NCBI RefSeq assembly: GCF_900105195.1
Contig: NZ_FNRX01000001.1
Location: forward strand, 62,001 to 126,000
DNA from: Rhodococcus pyridinivorans
GTDB lineage: Bacteria; Actinomycetota; Actinomycetes; Mycobacteriales; Mycobacteriaceae
Length of the DNA: 64,000 bases
Reading direction: 5' to 3'
A program made the translations under genes and the position numbers. Below the pieces are notes generated by a model that saw only the letters and a list, made by a program, of their open reading frames with translations, did not search any database and was not told the DNA's origin. Shown piece after piece: positions 23,723 through 33,734 of this stretch; within the stretch, counting starts at the first letter, position 1, and each line of letters begins with the position of its first letter.

Positions 23723-25290
23723 CCCGCAGCTTGTGGACAGCACTGATCAAGGTTGTCGCCGTGACGTGTGTTGTCGGTGTCCTCGCCCTCGTGGGAGCAC
23801 ACACCGCAGCAGCGCAGGAGGCGGATTCCTCCCTCACTCCGGCTACTGACGACTCGTCCCAGGTCGTCGACGAGGAAGGCACAGGCTTCGAGCAGCTGGA
23901 GACCACCCTCGGCACGTTGACCTGCACCCCGGGTGGAATGCTGGCCGGCACCGTGGGTGGCTGGATCGCCAATCAGATCGGCGACGTGGACCTGCCCAGC
24001 TGCGGGGACGCGGTCGGCACCGCGGTCGATGCAGGTATCGGCACGATCGAAGATGTCGCCGGGGGCGTCGCTGAGGGTGCGGTCGAGAAGACGGCGCTGT
24101 GGATCGGCAACGCGGGTGTCGCGGTGCTGAAATTCGCGCTCGGATGGTGGATCACCAGCACCGATATGGACGGGGACACCTTCCAGACGACGGTGGCGAC
24201 GGTCAACGACTACACCTTCTACATCCAGGTCGCCGCCCTGTCGTTGTCGCTGATCCTGCTCGGGGGCCGGCTGGCACTGGCCCGATCCGGCGCGATCCGC
24301 GACACCTCGGAAGAGGGCCTCAAGCAGATGGCCCGTGCGGCGGTGCTCGCCGGGGGAGCATCGACGCTGATCGTGCTCGGCACCGAACTGTCGGACCAGA
24401 TTTCGGCCTGGTTCATGGACAGTGCGGTCGGCTCCGACCCGTCCCGCCTGGCCGAAGCGATGGTCTCGATCACCCTGTACTCCGGTCCGGCCGGTGTGGG
24501 CCTGCTGTTCCTGATCGGCATCATCGGCATGCTCGGCGGGTTGATGATGGCGTTCTTGATGCTGCTGCGCACCGGCATCCTCGTACTCATGGCAGCGGCG
24601 CTGCCGATCGCAGGCGCAGCCGGAGGCACCAAGGTCGGCAGCCAGGCATACGAGAAAATGCTGGCCTGGACGATCGCATTCCTGCTGGTCAAACCGGTCG
24701 GGGCGTTCGTGATCGGGGTCTCGGCGATCCTGTTCCTCGAAGCCACCCCGACCATTACCGACCCCGAGAACGGCGACGGGTTCATGGCCCTGTCCGGGGT
24801 CATCACCTTGTGTGCCGCGGCGCTGGTGCTGCCCGCCCTGATGCGCCTGATCGTCCCGAACATCGGCGCACTCGGAGGCGGCGGCAGCGGCCTCGCTGCT
24901 GCCGCAGGTTTGGTCGGTCTGCTCGGTGGGGGCGCGAAAGCCGCCGGGATGGTCGCCACCGGAGGTGCCAGCGGCGCGGCATCCGGAGCGGGATTCGCTG
25001 CGTCGAAGACGAAGGGTGACGACGAGCCACCCGGCGGCGGTGCGGGCGCACAGCCCACCGGCGCACCCGCTGGGTGGGGTACGGCAGGTGGCAACCCCGA
25101 AGGCAATCAGCAAGGAACTCCGCAGGGCAGCGGCATGGCTCCCCAAGGCAACGGCGCGGGCACTCCCGGCAGCACTGCTTCGAGTGGTTCCGGCGGTTCC
25201 GGCGCGGGCGGGTCCGCTAACACCGGCTCCGATGCGCCTGTGGCGACGGGGGCCGGCCACCAGTTCAACCGAGGGGGCTTCGAACAGTGA
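23713..25290 (+). CDS. VirB6/TrbL-like polytopic membrane channel protein
   Basis: A protein of about 525 residues with a signal-like N-terminal helix (residues 10-33), then a region rich in Gly with two Cys (TLTCTPGG, LPSCGD), five to six membrane helices between about 150 and 400, and a long Gly/Ser/Pro-rich cytoplasmic tail. This is the layout of VirB6/TrbL proteins in actinobacterial conjugation systems. ATG 23713 is preferred; GTG 23704 and GTG 23719 (GTGA overlap) are also possible. The stop overlaps the next start. Confidence 0.75.
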   Translation: MVVTRSLWTALIKVVAVTCVVGVLALVGAHTAAAQEADSSLTPATDDSSQVVDEEGTGFEQLETTLGTLTCTPGGMLAGTVGGWIANQIGDVDLPSCGDAVGTAVDAGIGTIEDVAGGVAEGAVEKTALWIGNAGVAVLKFALGWWITSTDMDGDTFQTTVATVNDYTFYIQVAALSLSLILLGGRLALARSGAIRDTSEEGLKQMARAAVLAGGASTLIVLGTELSDQISAWFMDSAVGSDPSRLAEAMVSITLYSGPAGVGLLFLIGIIGMLGGLMMAFLMLLRTGILVLMAAALPIAGAAGGTKVGSQAYEKMLAWTIAFLLVKPVGAFVIGVSAILFLEATPTITDPENGDGFMALSGVITLCAAALVLPALMRLIVPNIGALGGGGSGLAAAAGLVGLLGGGAKAAGMVATGGASGAASGAGFAASKTKGDDEPPGGGAGAQPTGAPAGWGTAGGNPEGNQQGTPQGSGMAPQGNGAGTPGSTASSGSGGSGAGGSANTGSDAPVATGAGHQFNRGGFEQ

Positions 25291-26792
25291 GCAACGAGCC
25301 GACATTCAACACCTACGGCAACTGGCGCCGACCCCGCAGCACCGGCCTGCTCGGAGCCACCTTCGGCACCTCGATCGCAGGGATCGCCGCCGCAGCCGTC
25401 GTCATCATCGCGGGCCTGTTCCTCGGCATGACGGTCGCATTGCTGCTGGCCATCCCGGTGATCGTCTGCTTCATCCCCTTGGTCATCTCCCGTGACGGCC
25501 GCTCCGGCTACGAAAGGGCACTGATGCGATTCCAGTTCTGGCGCGGCCGCCGCCGCGGTGAACACGCCTACGCCTCGGGCACGTTCTCCCGCGTTCCGGG
25601 GAGGGCCTACCGTCTTCCCGGCGTGCTCGGCGACACCGAGCTCTACGAAGGCATCGACTCCGACGGGCGCACCTTCGGCATGATCCACATGCCCAGCAAG
25701 AGCGCCTACACCGTCGTTTTCGACGCCTATCCCCAAGGTGCCGAGGCTGTCGACCAGGACGTGATCGACCACTATGTCGGCAATTGGGCACAGTTTTTGT
25801 CCGGGGCCGGTGAGACCTCGGACATCCTTGCAGTGGTCACCACCGTCGAGACGCTGCCCGAGACCGGCATCGAGCTGTACGAGACGGTGCACCAGAACAC
25901 CCGCGCCGATGCCCCGCAGCTGGCCCGCGATGCGGCCTACCAGCTCGCCACCGGCTTGACCTCCGGCGGTATCCGCCTCGCAGCGAGGATCGCGATCACC
26001 TTCGAGGCCAAGACCACCGAACGTAAACAGGACCCTTCCGAACAGGCCGTCGAACTCGGCCGGCGTCTGCCCGGTCTGACCGCGGCCGCGGCACGGGCCG
26101 GTGTGCCGTGCTCGCCGATGGATGCCGACGACATCATGGCGTTCGTGCGCCGCTCCTACGACCCGGCCTCGCTCGTCGATGTCGAAGCCGGCGTGTACTC
26201 CGGCGAGGGCACCGGGCTGACCTGGGAGGACTGCGGTCCGCGGACCGCCTTGGAAAGCCCGGACGGCGGCAAATACGTCCACGACGGCGCGGTGTCGGTG
26301 ACCTGGGAGATGCGCGAAGCCCCCAAGGGAGCAGTGACCGAACGGGTACTGCAACGACTGCTGGCCCCGAACGAGGCGGTGCCGCTCAAGCGGGTCTCGG
26401 TGATCTACCGCCCGCATTCGGCCGGGGAAGCCACCGACATCGCTGATAGCGACTACCGCAACGCGATGGCCGAAGCGCACGGTGGGTCGCTCAAGAACGG
26501 ATCGATCGGTTCGGCGAAGTCGCAGATCGAGCTGGCGGCCACGGCCCAGGCCCGCATGGAACAGGCCCGCGGTGCCGGGATGGTGCGCTTCGGGGTGCTG
26601 GTGACCGTGACCGAACCGGCCGGCAGCTCCGATGTGCCGAAGATCGACGCCCTGGTCGAGGACCTCTCACGGCAGAGCCGATTGACGATCCGCCGCTCGT
26701 GGTGCTGGCAGGGCGCAGCGTTCGCCGCCTCTCTCGGTGTGGGGGTCATCGCCCCCGACCACACCACCATCCCGTCGTTCCTGAGCAACTAG
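25287..26792 (+). CDS. SCO6880-family T4SS protein
   Basis: A 501-residue protein with two close membrane helices at about 22-65 and a large cytoplasmic domain (from SGYERALMRFQFW). It matches the SCO6880 family that precedes VirB4 in actinobacterial transfer and chromosomal T4SS-like loci, and corresponds to the PrgI/VirB3 part plus the N-terminal VirB4 region. The split into this gene and the ATPase gene that follows is characteristic. GTG 25287 overlaps the previous stop. Confidence 0.85.
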   Translation: MSNEPTFNTYGNWRRPRSTGLLGATFGTSIAGIAAAAVVIIAGLFLGMTVALLLAIPVIVCFIPLVISRDGRSGYERALMRFQFWRGRRRGEHAYASGTFSRVPGRAYRLPGVLGDTELYEGIDSDGRTFGMIHMPSKSAYTVVFDAYPQGAEAVDQDVIDHYVGNWAQFLSGAGETSDILAVVTTVETLPETGIELYETVHQNTRADAPQLARDAAYQLATGLTSGGIRLAARIAITFEAKTTERKQDPSEQAVELGRRLPGLTAAAARAGVPCSPMDADDIMAFVRRSYDPASLVDVEAGVYSGEGTGLTWEDCGPRTALESPDGGKYVHDGAVSVTWEMREAPKGAVTERVLQRLLAPNEAVPLKRVSVIYRPHSAGEATDIADSDYRNAMAEAHGGSLKNGSIGSAKSQIELAATAQARMEQARGAGMVRFGVLVTVTEPAGSSDVPKIDALVEDLSRQSRLTIRRSWCWQGAAFAASLGVGVIAPDHTTIPSFLSN

Positions 26793-26807
26793 GAGGGGGA
26801 CGCTGTC

Positions 26808-28556
26808 ATGGGTAAAGCCACGACCTCGACCCGGATCGCGCAAGCCGAGAAGATCGCCAAGACCCTGCTGTCGGACGAGGACCTGTCCGCTCTCGAGGAG
26901 CAGGCGGCCTCGGCCACCGGCATCAAGAAGGCATGGAAGAAAAGCCTGGTCAACCGCCAGTACAGCCGTCGGGCGACGGTCGAGCGGTTGACTCGGATCA
27001 ACTCCGACGGCTTCGACCGCCCGCTCGCCGAGCTCGATGCCCGCGGATTCGACGGGGCCGGTGGGGGCCGGATGTCGACGGTGATGCCCCCGGTCGAATA
27101 CCGCGGTACCTCGGTTCAGGTCGCCGGGATCTATCCGTGGATCGTGGGCGCGAAAGCGCCGCTGCTGGGCACTCCGCTGGGGCGGCATCTGACCACCGGC
27201 GCGGCCGTCGGGTTCGATCCGCTCTATGCCTGGAAGATGAAGGCGATCACCGCCCCGTCGTGTTTCATCTGCGCGCTCAACGGTTTCGGCAAGTCGACGC
27301 TGCTGCGCCGGATCGCCCTCGGCGACATCGCCCGCGGCACGTTGGTGCTCGTGCCCGGTGACGTCAAGCCGGACCTGCGGGTGCTTACCGAGCAGGTCGG
27401 CGGGCAGGTCAGCGAGGTCGGCTACGGCACTGGCGCGATCAACCCGCTCGACCGCGGCCCGATCGGCGATGCGATCGAGCAACTGCCCGCCGGTTCCCTC
27501 GAACGGGACAAGGCCGAGTTCGCGCTGCACGCCCGCCAGCTGAACATGATCTGTGCGCTGCTCGAGATCGTCCGCCGCGGCCCCCTGAAGGACTTCGAGG
27601 AAACCCTGCTCGCCTCGGCGATCCGGCTGCTCTACGCCCCGGACTCGCAGTTCACCACTACGCACGCAGCTCGGATCGAGGACCTGCTGACGCTGATCGC
27701 GGCCGGCCCCGAGGAACTGAAGGACGATGCGGTGGCCGACACCGACGAGGAATACCGGGGTCAGATCAAGCCGCTGCTGCGCTCGCTGAGAGCGCTGGTC
27801 AAGGGCCGGTTCGGGGAGACCTTCAACCGGCACAGCACCGTGCGGATCGATATCACCAAGCCGATGGTGGACCTGGATATGTCCTCGGTCCCGCCCGGCG
27901 ATGAGTTGATGCGCGCTGCGGTGCTGCTGGCCGGGTGGAACGAAGCGTTCGCGGCGGTGGAGGCGGCGCACATCCTGGCCGACAACAAGGTGCCTGGAGC
28001 GAAGTCGATTGCCGCCCACATCATCTTGGACGAAGTCTGGCAGGTGATCCAGACCGGCAGCTCGGCCGTGGCGCGGCTGGATGCGGTGCAGCGGTTGCAG
28101 CGGTCGATGGGCGTGGCGATGACTATGGTCACCCACTCGCTCGCGGACTTCGAGAAGGTCGGGGCGCTGGGCATGATCGAGCGCTCTCGCGCCCGGATCG
28201 TCGGCCCGGTTCCCGAGGCCGAACTCGACCGGCTCGGCCGGTTCATGAAGTTCTCCCGCGCTGAGCGGGTGATGGTGACCGGCTGGGCCAACGACACCAC
28301 GTCCTCGGTGGAGGAGAAGAAGGCACTGCGCCAGGCGCGTCGCAAGATCGCCGGCGACAACGGCACCGGCGCGGTCGAGAGCAAGCGCACCGCCGCCGGT
28401 GTCGGGCATTTCCTGCTCAAGCTCGGCGAAGGCGCAACACCGGGCACCCCGTTCAAGGTGTGGGTGCCCCAGGCAGAAAAGGATTCCGGGATTCACGACA
28501 CCGATGCCCGTCTGCGGGCCGCCGATGAGGATCGAGCCAAGGAGTTCGCCGCATGA
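26808..28556 (+). CDS. VirB4-like conjugation ATPase
   Basis: A 582-residue ATPase with Walker A LNGFGKSTLL near residue 158 and Walker B AHIILDEVWQ near 404, followed by the motif VTHSLADFEKVG and the conserved end region SRARIVGPV. This is the motor that energises assembly of the channel or pilus. The N-terminal VirB4 domain is short because the upstream SCO6880-type protein supplies it. An AGGAGGGG site stands 12 bases before ATG 26808. It overlaps the next gene by ATGA. Confidence 0.9.
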   Translation: MGKATTSTRIAQAEKIAKTLLSDEDLSALEEQAASATGIKKAWKKSLVNRQYSRRATVERLTRINSDGFDRPLAELDARGFDGAGGGRMSTVMPPVEYRGTSVQVAGIYPWIVGAKAPLLGTPLGRHLTTGAAVGFDPLYAWKMKAITAPSCFICALNGFGKSTLLRRIALGDIARGTLVLVPGDVKPDLRVLTEQVGGQVSEVGYGTGAINPLDRGPIGDAIEQLPAGSLERDKAEFALHARQLNMICALLEIVRRGPLKDFEETLLASAIRLLYAPDSQFTTTHAARIEDLLTLIAAGPEELKDDAVADTDEEYRGQIKPLLRSLRALVKGRFGETFNRHSTVRIDITKPMVDLDMSSVPPGDELMRAAVLLAGWNEAFAAVEAAHILADNKVPGAKSIAAHIILDEVWQVIQTGSSAVARLDAVQRLQRSMGVAMTMVTHSLADFEKVGALGMIERSRARIVGPVPEAELDRLGRFMKFSRAERVMVTGWANDTTSSVEEKKALRQARRKIAGDNGTGAVESKRTAAGVGHFLLKLGEGATPGTPFKVWVPQAEKDSGIHDTDARLRAADEDRAKEFAA

Positions 28557-28867
28557 GCCGGCGGGAGCGTCGCGGCCGTCGCCGGTACACCGTGGTCGAT
28601 GACCTCACTCGTGAGGCTGCGATCGAGACGGTCCTGGGGCGCATGAAGGCCGGGGACAGCTTCACCGCCGCTACGCGAGCGGCAGCGGCGCAGCTCGACG
28701 TCGCGGAGACGACGGTGCGGGGCTGGGTCAACCGCTCCGGCCGTCGCCCTCGCCGTACCCCGCAGGAAGTCGCCGCGTTGGAAGCGGAGCTGGCACTGGC
28801 ACAGGAGCTGAACCGGGCGCTGGCACGCAAGCACGGAGTCGTGATCGAGGATCTGAGCCTGCGGTGA
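28553..28867 (+). CDS. Small helix-turn-helix protein of the transfer operon
   Basis: A 104-residue, strongly basic protein. The segment FTAATRAAAAQLDVAETTVR, then GWVNRSG, forms a helix-turn-helix, and residues 75-95 form an amphipathic helix (EVAALEAELALAQELNRAL), possibly a coiled coil. It resembles the N-terminal helix-turn-helix of transposases but has no catalytic domain and is coupled on both sides within the operon (ATGA and GTGA overlaps). It is probably a structural or regulatory DNA-binding protein of transfer. Confidence 0.6.
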   Translation: MSRRERRGRRRYTVVDDLTREAAIETVLGRMKAGDSFTAATRAAAAQLDVAETTVRGWVNRSGRRPRRTPQEVAALEAELALAQELNRALARKHGVVIEDLSLR

Positions 28868-30495
28868 ACTCCAAGGGGGGCACCGGCCTGATCGCGCTCA
28901 TCCTGGCGCTCACACTCATTCCGTTCTTCCTGATCCTCGTCCTCGTGATGGGGATTCAGGACGAACAAGACCGCCGCGCCGGCACGAGCTGCCTCGGACC
29001 CGGCTCCGGCCTCGGATCCGGCGACAAGCTCGCACCGATGGGCTCGTTCATCAAGCCGGTCGATCCCTCCACCGTCACCTTCACCTCCGGATTCGGCCAG
29101 CGCTGGGGCACCGAGCATCAGGGCATCGACCTGGCCGGGGCCATCGGCACTCCGATCTACGCCTCGGCCGACGGGGTGGTGCGTCATGCCGGCCCCGCCT
29201 CCGGGTTCGGGCAGTGGGTGGTGCTCGACCACGTGCAGGGCGGGCAGCTCGTATCCACCGTGTATGGGCACATCGAGACCTACACCGTCGCCGTCGGCGA
29301 GCAGGTCCGTGCCGGTCAGCAGATCGCCACCCTGGGCAATCGCGGTCAATCGACCGGCCCGCACCTGCACTGGGAAATCTGGCCCGGCGGCTGGGGCACC
29401 GCGGCGGTGGACCCACTGCCGTACTACGAATCCGCCCCTGCACCCGGGGACACGTCGGCCGGGCCGATCACGCCGGTGCCGTCCACCCCGCCCCAAGGGA
29501 ACTTGGCGCAGCCGTTGCCGCCGTCGGCCGGCTCCGAGCAGGGCCTGCAGGTCGATGCGAAGAAACTCGCCCGCGCTCTGCACCTGCGCTTCGGCGACCG
29601 GATCGCGAGCATCGGGGGGTGGCGCGCCGACGGTGGCTACGCCAGCGATCACACCGAAGGTCGGGCTGTGGATCTGATGATCGCGAACTATCGCTCTGGT
29701 GACGGGGTGGCTCTCGGGGACGAGATCACCGATTACGTGCTGGCCAATGCGGAGTTCTTCAATGTCGAGTACGTGATCTGGCGGCAGACCTACTACCCCG
29801 TCGGCGGTGCCCCGAGTCTGATGGAAGACCGCGGCAGCGAGACCGAGAACCACTACGACCACGTGCACATCAGCGTCCACGGTCAGGGCACCGACGAGAG
29901 GGTGGTGTCGTGGGGATCGCTGCCCGGGGGCAGCGGCAACACCACCACGATGGCGGCGGACTGCCTCATCTCCGGGGACGGGGTGGGCGACTACCTCGCC
30001 GACGGCACCGTGCCGGACGAGTACGCGGTGTGGATCGAGCGGGCCGGGTCGATCTGCCCGCAGATCAGACCGTCGCTGCTCGCTGCCCAGCTCGCCGCCG
30101 AGAACGGCTTCCGCCACGGAGACTCCGCTCCGGTGTCGGTCACCGGGGCGATGGGACCGGCGCAGTTCATGCCGGGCACCTGGGCGAGCTACGGCCGCGA
30201 CTACGACGGCGACGGCCGGGTCGATGTGAACAGCATCGGCGATGCCGTCATGGCCCAGGGCCATTACATGTGCACCATCGCTGCCACCATCGACGGCTGG
30301 ATCGCCGACGGGGTGGTCTCCGCACCGAACGGGCGCACCGAGCTGTATCTGGCCGGCTACAACGCAGGCGAAGGCGCCGTCCTGAACTCCGGCGGGTTCC
30401 CGACCGGGCACACCGACTACGTGGTGCAGACCCGCCCCTACGCCGACAAGATCATCGCCGCCGAACCGCAGTACCGGGCGATGAGCAACCAGTGA
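28864..30495 (+). CDS. Three-domain peptidoglycan hydrolase (M23, VanY-like and lytic transglycosylase) of the T4SS
   Basis: A 543-residue protein anchored by an N-terminal helix (about 9-31). Residues 60-190 form an M23 domain with EHQGIDLAG and GPHLHWEIW. Residues 225-345 form a domain with the D/H set of VanY-like/ARB_07466-type peptidases (ASDHTEGRAVDLM, HYDHVHISV). Residues 385-505 form a lytic-transglycosylase domain with LAAENGF and GAMGPAQFMPGTW. It can attack both peptide and glycan bonds and would locally open the wall for the channel. Its M23 segment is strikingly like the M23 gene at 1199-2134 (NRGQSTGPHLH in both). GTG 28864 overlaps the previous stop. Confidence 0.85.
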   Translation: MNSKGGTGLIALILALTLIPFFLILVLVMGIQDEQDRRAGTSCLGPGSGLGSGDKLAPMGSFIKPVDPSTVTFTSGFGQRWGTEHQGIDLAGAIGTPIYASADGVVRHAGPASGFGQWVVLDHVQGGQLVSTVYGHIETYTVAVGEQVRAGQQIATLGNRGQSTGPHLHWEIWPGGWGTAAVDPLPYYESAPAPGDTSAGPITPVPSTPPQGNLAQPLPPSAGSEQGLQVDAKKLARALHLRFGDRIASIGGWRADGGYASDHTEGRAVDLMIANYRSGDGVALGDEITDYVLANAEFFNVEYVIWRQTYYPVGGAPSLMEDRGSETENHYDHVHISVHGQGTDERVVSWGSLPGGSGNTTTMAADCLISGDGVGDYLADGTVPDEYAVWIERAGSICPQIRPSLLAAQLAAENGFRHGDSAPVSVTGAMGPAQFMPGTWASYGRDYDGDGRVDVNSIGDAVMAQGHYMCTIAATIDGWIADGVVSAPNGRTELYLAGYNAGEGAVLNSGGFPTGHTDYVVQTRPYADKIIAAEPQYRAMSNQ

Positions 30496-30509
30496 AAGAA
30501 GGCACGCCC

Positions 30510-31061
30510 GTGCAGATCACACGAGTCACCGTCGCGGCGGTATGCACCGCGGCCGCCGTCGCAGTGGCCGGCTGCGGCAACAGCGGCCCCGCACCTGAGC
30601 AGCACGTCCACGTGGGCAGCGACGCCCACGAGGTGATCGAGCCGCTCTCACCCCAGCAGATCGACGCCGACGACACGGCGATCACCGCGATGCAGATGAT
30701 CTTGTCCTGGCAACCCGCGATCGACGAGAGCAAGACCGACGCCCTGATCCGAGCCACACCGTATCTCGGCGGAGACCTGCTCGCCGTCGCCGAATCCGGC
30801 AGCCGTGCCGACGTCCGGCCCGATGCCGACTGGCAGCAGTGGGCGGCGGCGAAAGACGCCGTGACAGCGGTGTGCGCCCATTCGGACACCACCCCGGTCG
30901 CCCCGGCCGGGATGCGCACCGTGGTCATCGACGTGATCTGCACCCAGACGGTGCTGCACGCCAGCGGGCGCAGCACCCGCCTGACCCCGCAGCTGTGGCG
31001 CACCACCATCGTCCGCACCGATGACGGGTGGCGACTGACCGACTACCGATTCCAGCCGTAG
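30510..31061 (+). CDS. Transfer-operon lipoprotein with NTF2/VirB8-like end
   Basis: A 183-residue protein with a lipobox (VAVAGC, Cys at about 22). The soluble part ends LWRTTIVRTDDGWRLTDYRF, the usual last strands of NTF2-like/VirB8-type domains. GTG 30510 has AAGAAGG upstream; an earlier GTG at 30492 overlaps the previous stop. It probably sits on the outer face of the membrane next to the channel. Confidence 0.65.
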   Translation: MQITRVTVAAVCTAAAVAVAGCGNSGPAPEQHVHVGSDAHEVIEPLSPQQIDADDTAITAMQMILSWQPAIDESKTDALIRATPYLGGDLLAVAESGSRADVRPDADWQQWAAAKDAVTAVCAHSDTTPVAPAGMRTVVIDVICTQTVLHASGRSTRLTPQLWRTTIVRTDDGWRLTDYRFQP

Positions 31062-31077
31062 AAGGGGCACACACACG

Positions 31078-33069
31078 ATGGCACACACGAGACGCGACCG
31101 GCCCCGCACCTCCTCGGGCGCCGACGAGATGTTCCTCAAGGCGCTCCCCGCCCTGCTGGTGGCGGCTTATCTGCCGACGATCGCCTACAACACCGGTGGG
31201 GGAGCAGACCCCACCTGGAACCCGATCGGCTTGTTCTTCGCCCTGGGGTTCGGCTCGACGAGCTGGCCGGCCGGGGCAACCATCATCCTCGGTGTCGAGC
31301 TGGTCCTGCTCGCGGTGCTCGCCGTACTCGTGTGGTGGGCGCTGCGCCGGTTCGGGGTCATCGAGACAGTGCAGGGCAAGCAGTTCGAAAAGCGCATCGA
31401 CCGCCTCGCCCGCACGATGGTCGACCCGAAGGAGGTCGATGAGGCCGACCCGAAGTACCTCGCCGCCTCCACCGACCGGCTCGCCCCCGCCATCTCGCAG
31501 ACTCATCCCGGCTATCTCGGTATCCCCCTCGGCAACACCGTGGTCGGGGGTCGCACCTTGTATATGACCTGGGAATTCGTAGCGATCGCTTTCGCCGGCG
31601 CCCGCATGGGCAAGTCCGCATCGTTCGCTATCCCCGCGATCTGCCACGCCCCCGGAGCGGCGCTGGTGGCGTCCAATCGCGGCGATGTGTACTCGCACAC
31701 CGTCGGTATCCGCCGCGAAACGGGGCGGGTGTGGGTATTCGACCTGCAAGGGGTGAGCACCGGTAACCGGCAGCAGCGGGCGAGCTTCTGGTTCGACCCG
31801 CTGCGGGGCGTCACCGACCTGCCTTCTGCTGCGGCAGTGTGCGGCTACTTCATCTCCGCTGCCACCGACGCCGGTGCCCGTGTCGATGCCTACTTCGACG
31901 GCAACGCCCGCGATCTGTTCGCCTCCTACCTGCTCGCCGCTGCCCTGGCCGGCGGGGACATCCGGCATGTGGTCGAGTGGCTGACCAACACCCAGTCACA
32001 GATCCCCCCGGCCGTGCTCGAACAGCACGGCTACCCGGAGCTGGCACGCACCATGCGCGGCAAGCAGTCCGTCAACGCCAAACAACGCGACGGCTTCTAC
32101 GACATGGCCCGCCGCTTCCTCTCCCCGCTCGACGAGCCCCGATACGCCGAAGCAGTTCTGCCGAACCGAAGGGTGGTGATCGGCACCGACACCCACGGCC
32201 GAGTCACCATTACCCCCGGCCAGCACGTCCACGACCTGCCGGAGTTCATCTCCGCCGAGTTCGCCCGCCGCACCGACACGATGTACGCGCTATCCAAGGA
32301 CGGCCCCGGCTCGTCCTCAGCGATCTCGAGTGCCCTGGTCGGGCAGATCCTCACCTGCGCCGAGGAATACTCCGAGCAACAGGAATCAGAGCGGATGCCG
32401 ATCCCGCTGACCGCGGTCCTCGACGAGGCCGCCAACATCTGCAAGATCGAGGACCTGCCGCGCTGGTACTCGCACTTCGGTGGCCGCGGCATCATCCTCA
32501 TCACCTTCTTCCAGTCCCCCTCCCAGGGCGAGAAGGTCTGGGGACGCGAAGCCTTCAAGTCCATGGTCGATGCGTGCAGCGTCATCTGGTACGGCGGCAA
32601 CGTCGAAGACGACGCCTTCCTGTCCGGCCTGGTCGATGCCATCGGCACCCACTACGTCGACACCGAATCCCGCAGCCGCCCTACCGGCTTCTCCTCCAGC
32701 AGCCAGGCGAGTGTGTCGAACAACTGGCAGAAGGAGAACATCTTCGAAAAGCGGGATCTGCGGGCACTGCCGAAAACCCGTGCGTTGGTCACCATTGGTG
32801 GCTCCACCCCGATCCTGGTCCGCAAAGCGTTCTGGGGCAACTCACCGTTCGCCGACGCGATTCGCCAATCCAAACAAGAGAGCAAGCAACACGCACCGAC
32901 CCAGCAGAAGGCCCTGACAGTCGGTGAATCCGAATGGCCTGCTGTAGTCGCCAACATGGTGGTGCCGTCCGAGGAACAGGCTGACACTTCACCTATTCCC
33001 CTCGAGCCCACGCCCGAGACTTCTCGCGCCGACCGGCTCTTCCACTCCGAATTTCTGGCAAAGGACTGA
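31078..33069 (+). CDS. VirD4/TraG-type coupling protein
   Basis: A 663-residue protein with two membrane helices at about 22-42 and 72-96 and a cytoplasmic ATPase. Walker A is GARMGKSASF near 174, and Walker B is AVLDEAANICK near 446, followed by ITFFQSPSQGEKVWG. Coupling proteins bring the relaxase-DNA complex to the channel and pump the strand. The C-terminal 100 residues are hydrophilic and probably bind substrate. ATG 31078 follows a 17-base gap after the lipoprotein gene. Confidence 0.9.
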   Translation: MAHTRRDRPRTSSGADEMFLKALPALLVAAYLPTIAYNTGGGADPTWNPIGLFFALGFGSTSWPAGATIILGVELVLLAVLAVLVWWALRRFGVIETVQGKQFEKRIDRLARTMVDPKEVDEADPKYLAASTDRLAPAISQTHPGYLGIPLGNTVVGGRTLYMTWEFVAIAFAGARMGKSASFAIPAICHAPGAALVASNRGDVYSHTVGIRRETGRVWVFDLQGVSTGNRQQRASFWFDPLRGVTDLPSAAAVCGYFISAATDAGARVDAYFDGNARDLFASYLLAAALAGGDIRHVVEWLTNTQSQIPPAVLEQHGYPELARTMRGKQSVNAKQRDGFYDMARRFLSPLDEPRYAEAVLPNRRVVIGTDTHGRVTITPGQHVHDLPEFISAEFARRTDTMYALSKDGPGSSSAISSALVGQILTCAEEYSEQQESERMPIPLTAVLDEAANICKIEDLPRWYSHFGGRGIILITFFQSPSQGEKVWGREAFKSMVDACSVIWYGGNVEDDAFLSGLVDAIGTHYVDTESRSRPTGFSSSSQASVSNNWQKENIFEKRDLRALPKTRALVTIGGSTPILVRKAFWGNSPFADAIRQSKQESKQHAPTQQKALTVGESEWPAVVANMVVPSEEQADTSPIPLEPTPETSRADRLFHSEFLAKD

Positions 33070-33071
33070 AC

Positions 33072-33629
33072 ATGGTCGAGGTCAACATCGCGGCGTCCGA
33101 CGAGTGGGACACCAGCAACGAAGCACCCGATAGCGATGACTACGACGGCGAGTTCGAGTCGGAGAGTGACTACGACAGCGAGCTTCAGCCGGACCAACAC
33201 GAACACGAGACAGACGATGCCGCCGATAAGTACGAAGACGAGGCGGACGCGGCTCCCACCAAGGAACCGAAGTTCGCCAACGTCATCGAATGGGTCAACG
33301 GATTCTTCCTGCCGGTGATCCGACGCCGGATCAGCGACAACGACGGCGGCCTGTCCTGGGACCCGCGATGGTGGGCATACCCGGAGGTCGTCGCCCGCCT
33401 GACCGCCCTGCATCAGGCATGGGAGGAAGCACGAGCTTCGGACTCGATGTCCGCGATGTCGGTGTGGTGGATCCAACACCTCGAACCACACCTACGCGTC
33501 ATCCTCGACGGCGACACCGGCCCGATGGCCAACGCCAAATCAGACCGCAGCTTCACGGGCTGGCCGGCCATGCCCGCCGACCCGGCTCCACCCAACGTCC
33601 TTAACAAGATCCTTAACCTGCACCGGTAG
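33072..33629 (+). CDS. DUF4913-containing protein, last gene of the transfer operon
   Basis: A 185-residue protein with a very acidic N-terminus (Asp/Glu-rich to about residue 65) and a C-terminal domain with WDPRWWAYPEVVARLTALHQ, WEE and SVWWIQHLEPH, which is the DUF4913 pattern. DUF4913 genes accompany transfer genes on actinobacterial plasmids but have no assigned role. The start lies 2 bases after the coupling-protein stop, so it is cotranslated and may be its adaptor. Confidence 0.75.
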   Translation: MVEVNIAASDEWDTSNEAPDSDDYDGEFESESDYDSELQPDQHEHETDDAADKYEDEADAAPTKEPKFANVIEWVNGFFLPVIRRRISDNDGGLSWDPRWWAYPEVVARLTALHQAWEEARASDSMSAMSVWWIQHLEPHLRVILDGDTGPMANAKSDRSFTGWPAMPADPAPPNVLNKILNLHR

Positions 33630-33734
33630 GGCCCGTTGCGGAAGTGCCTGGAACTAGAGATTGTTTTGGCATAGGCATTTTCCTCGAAAGAGCCTCGTCG
33701 CCTTGCTGCCTCACGTCATACGTTCGACTTCCAC

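Noticed and set aside
28553..28867. Transposase fragment
   Set aside because: The helix-turn-helix protein is intact, overlaps both neighbours by 4 bp and has no flanking repeats, so it belongs to the transfer operon.
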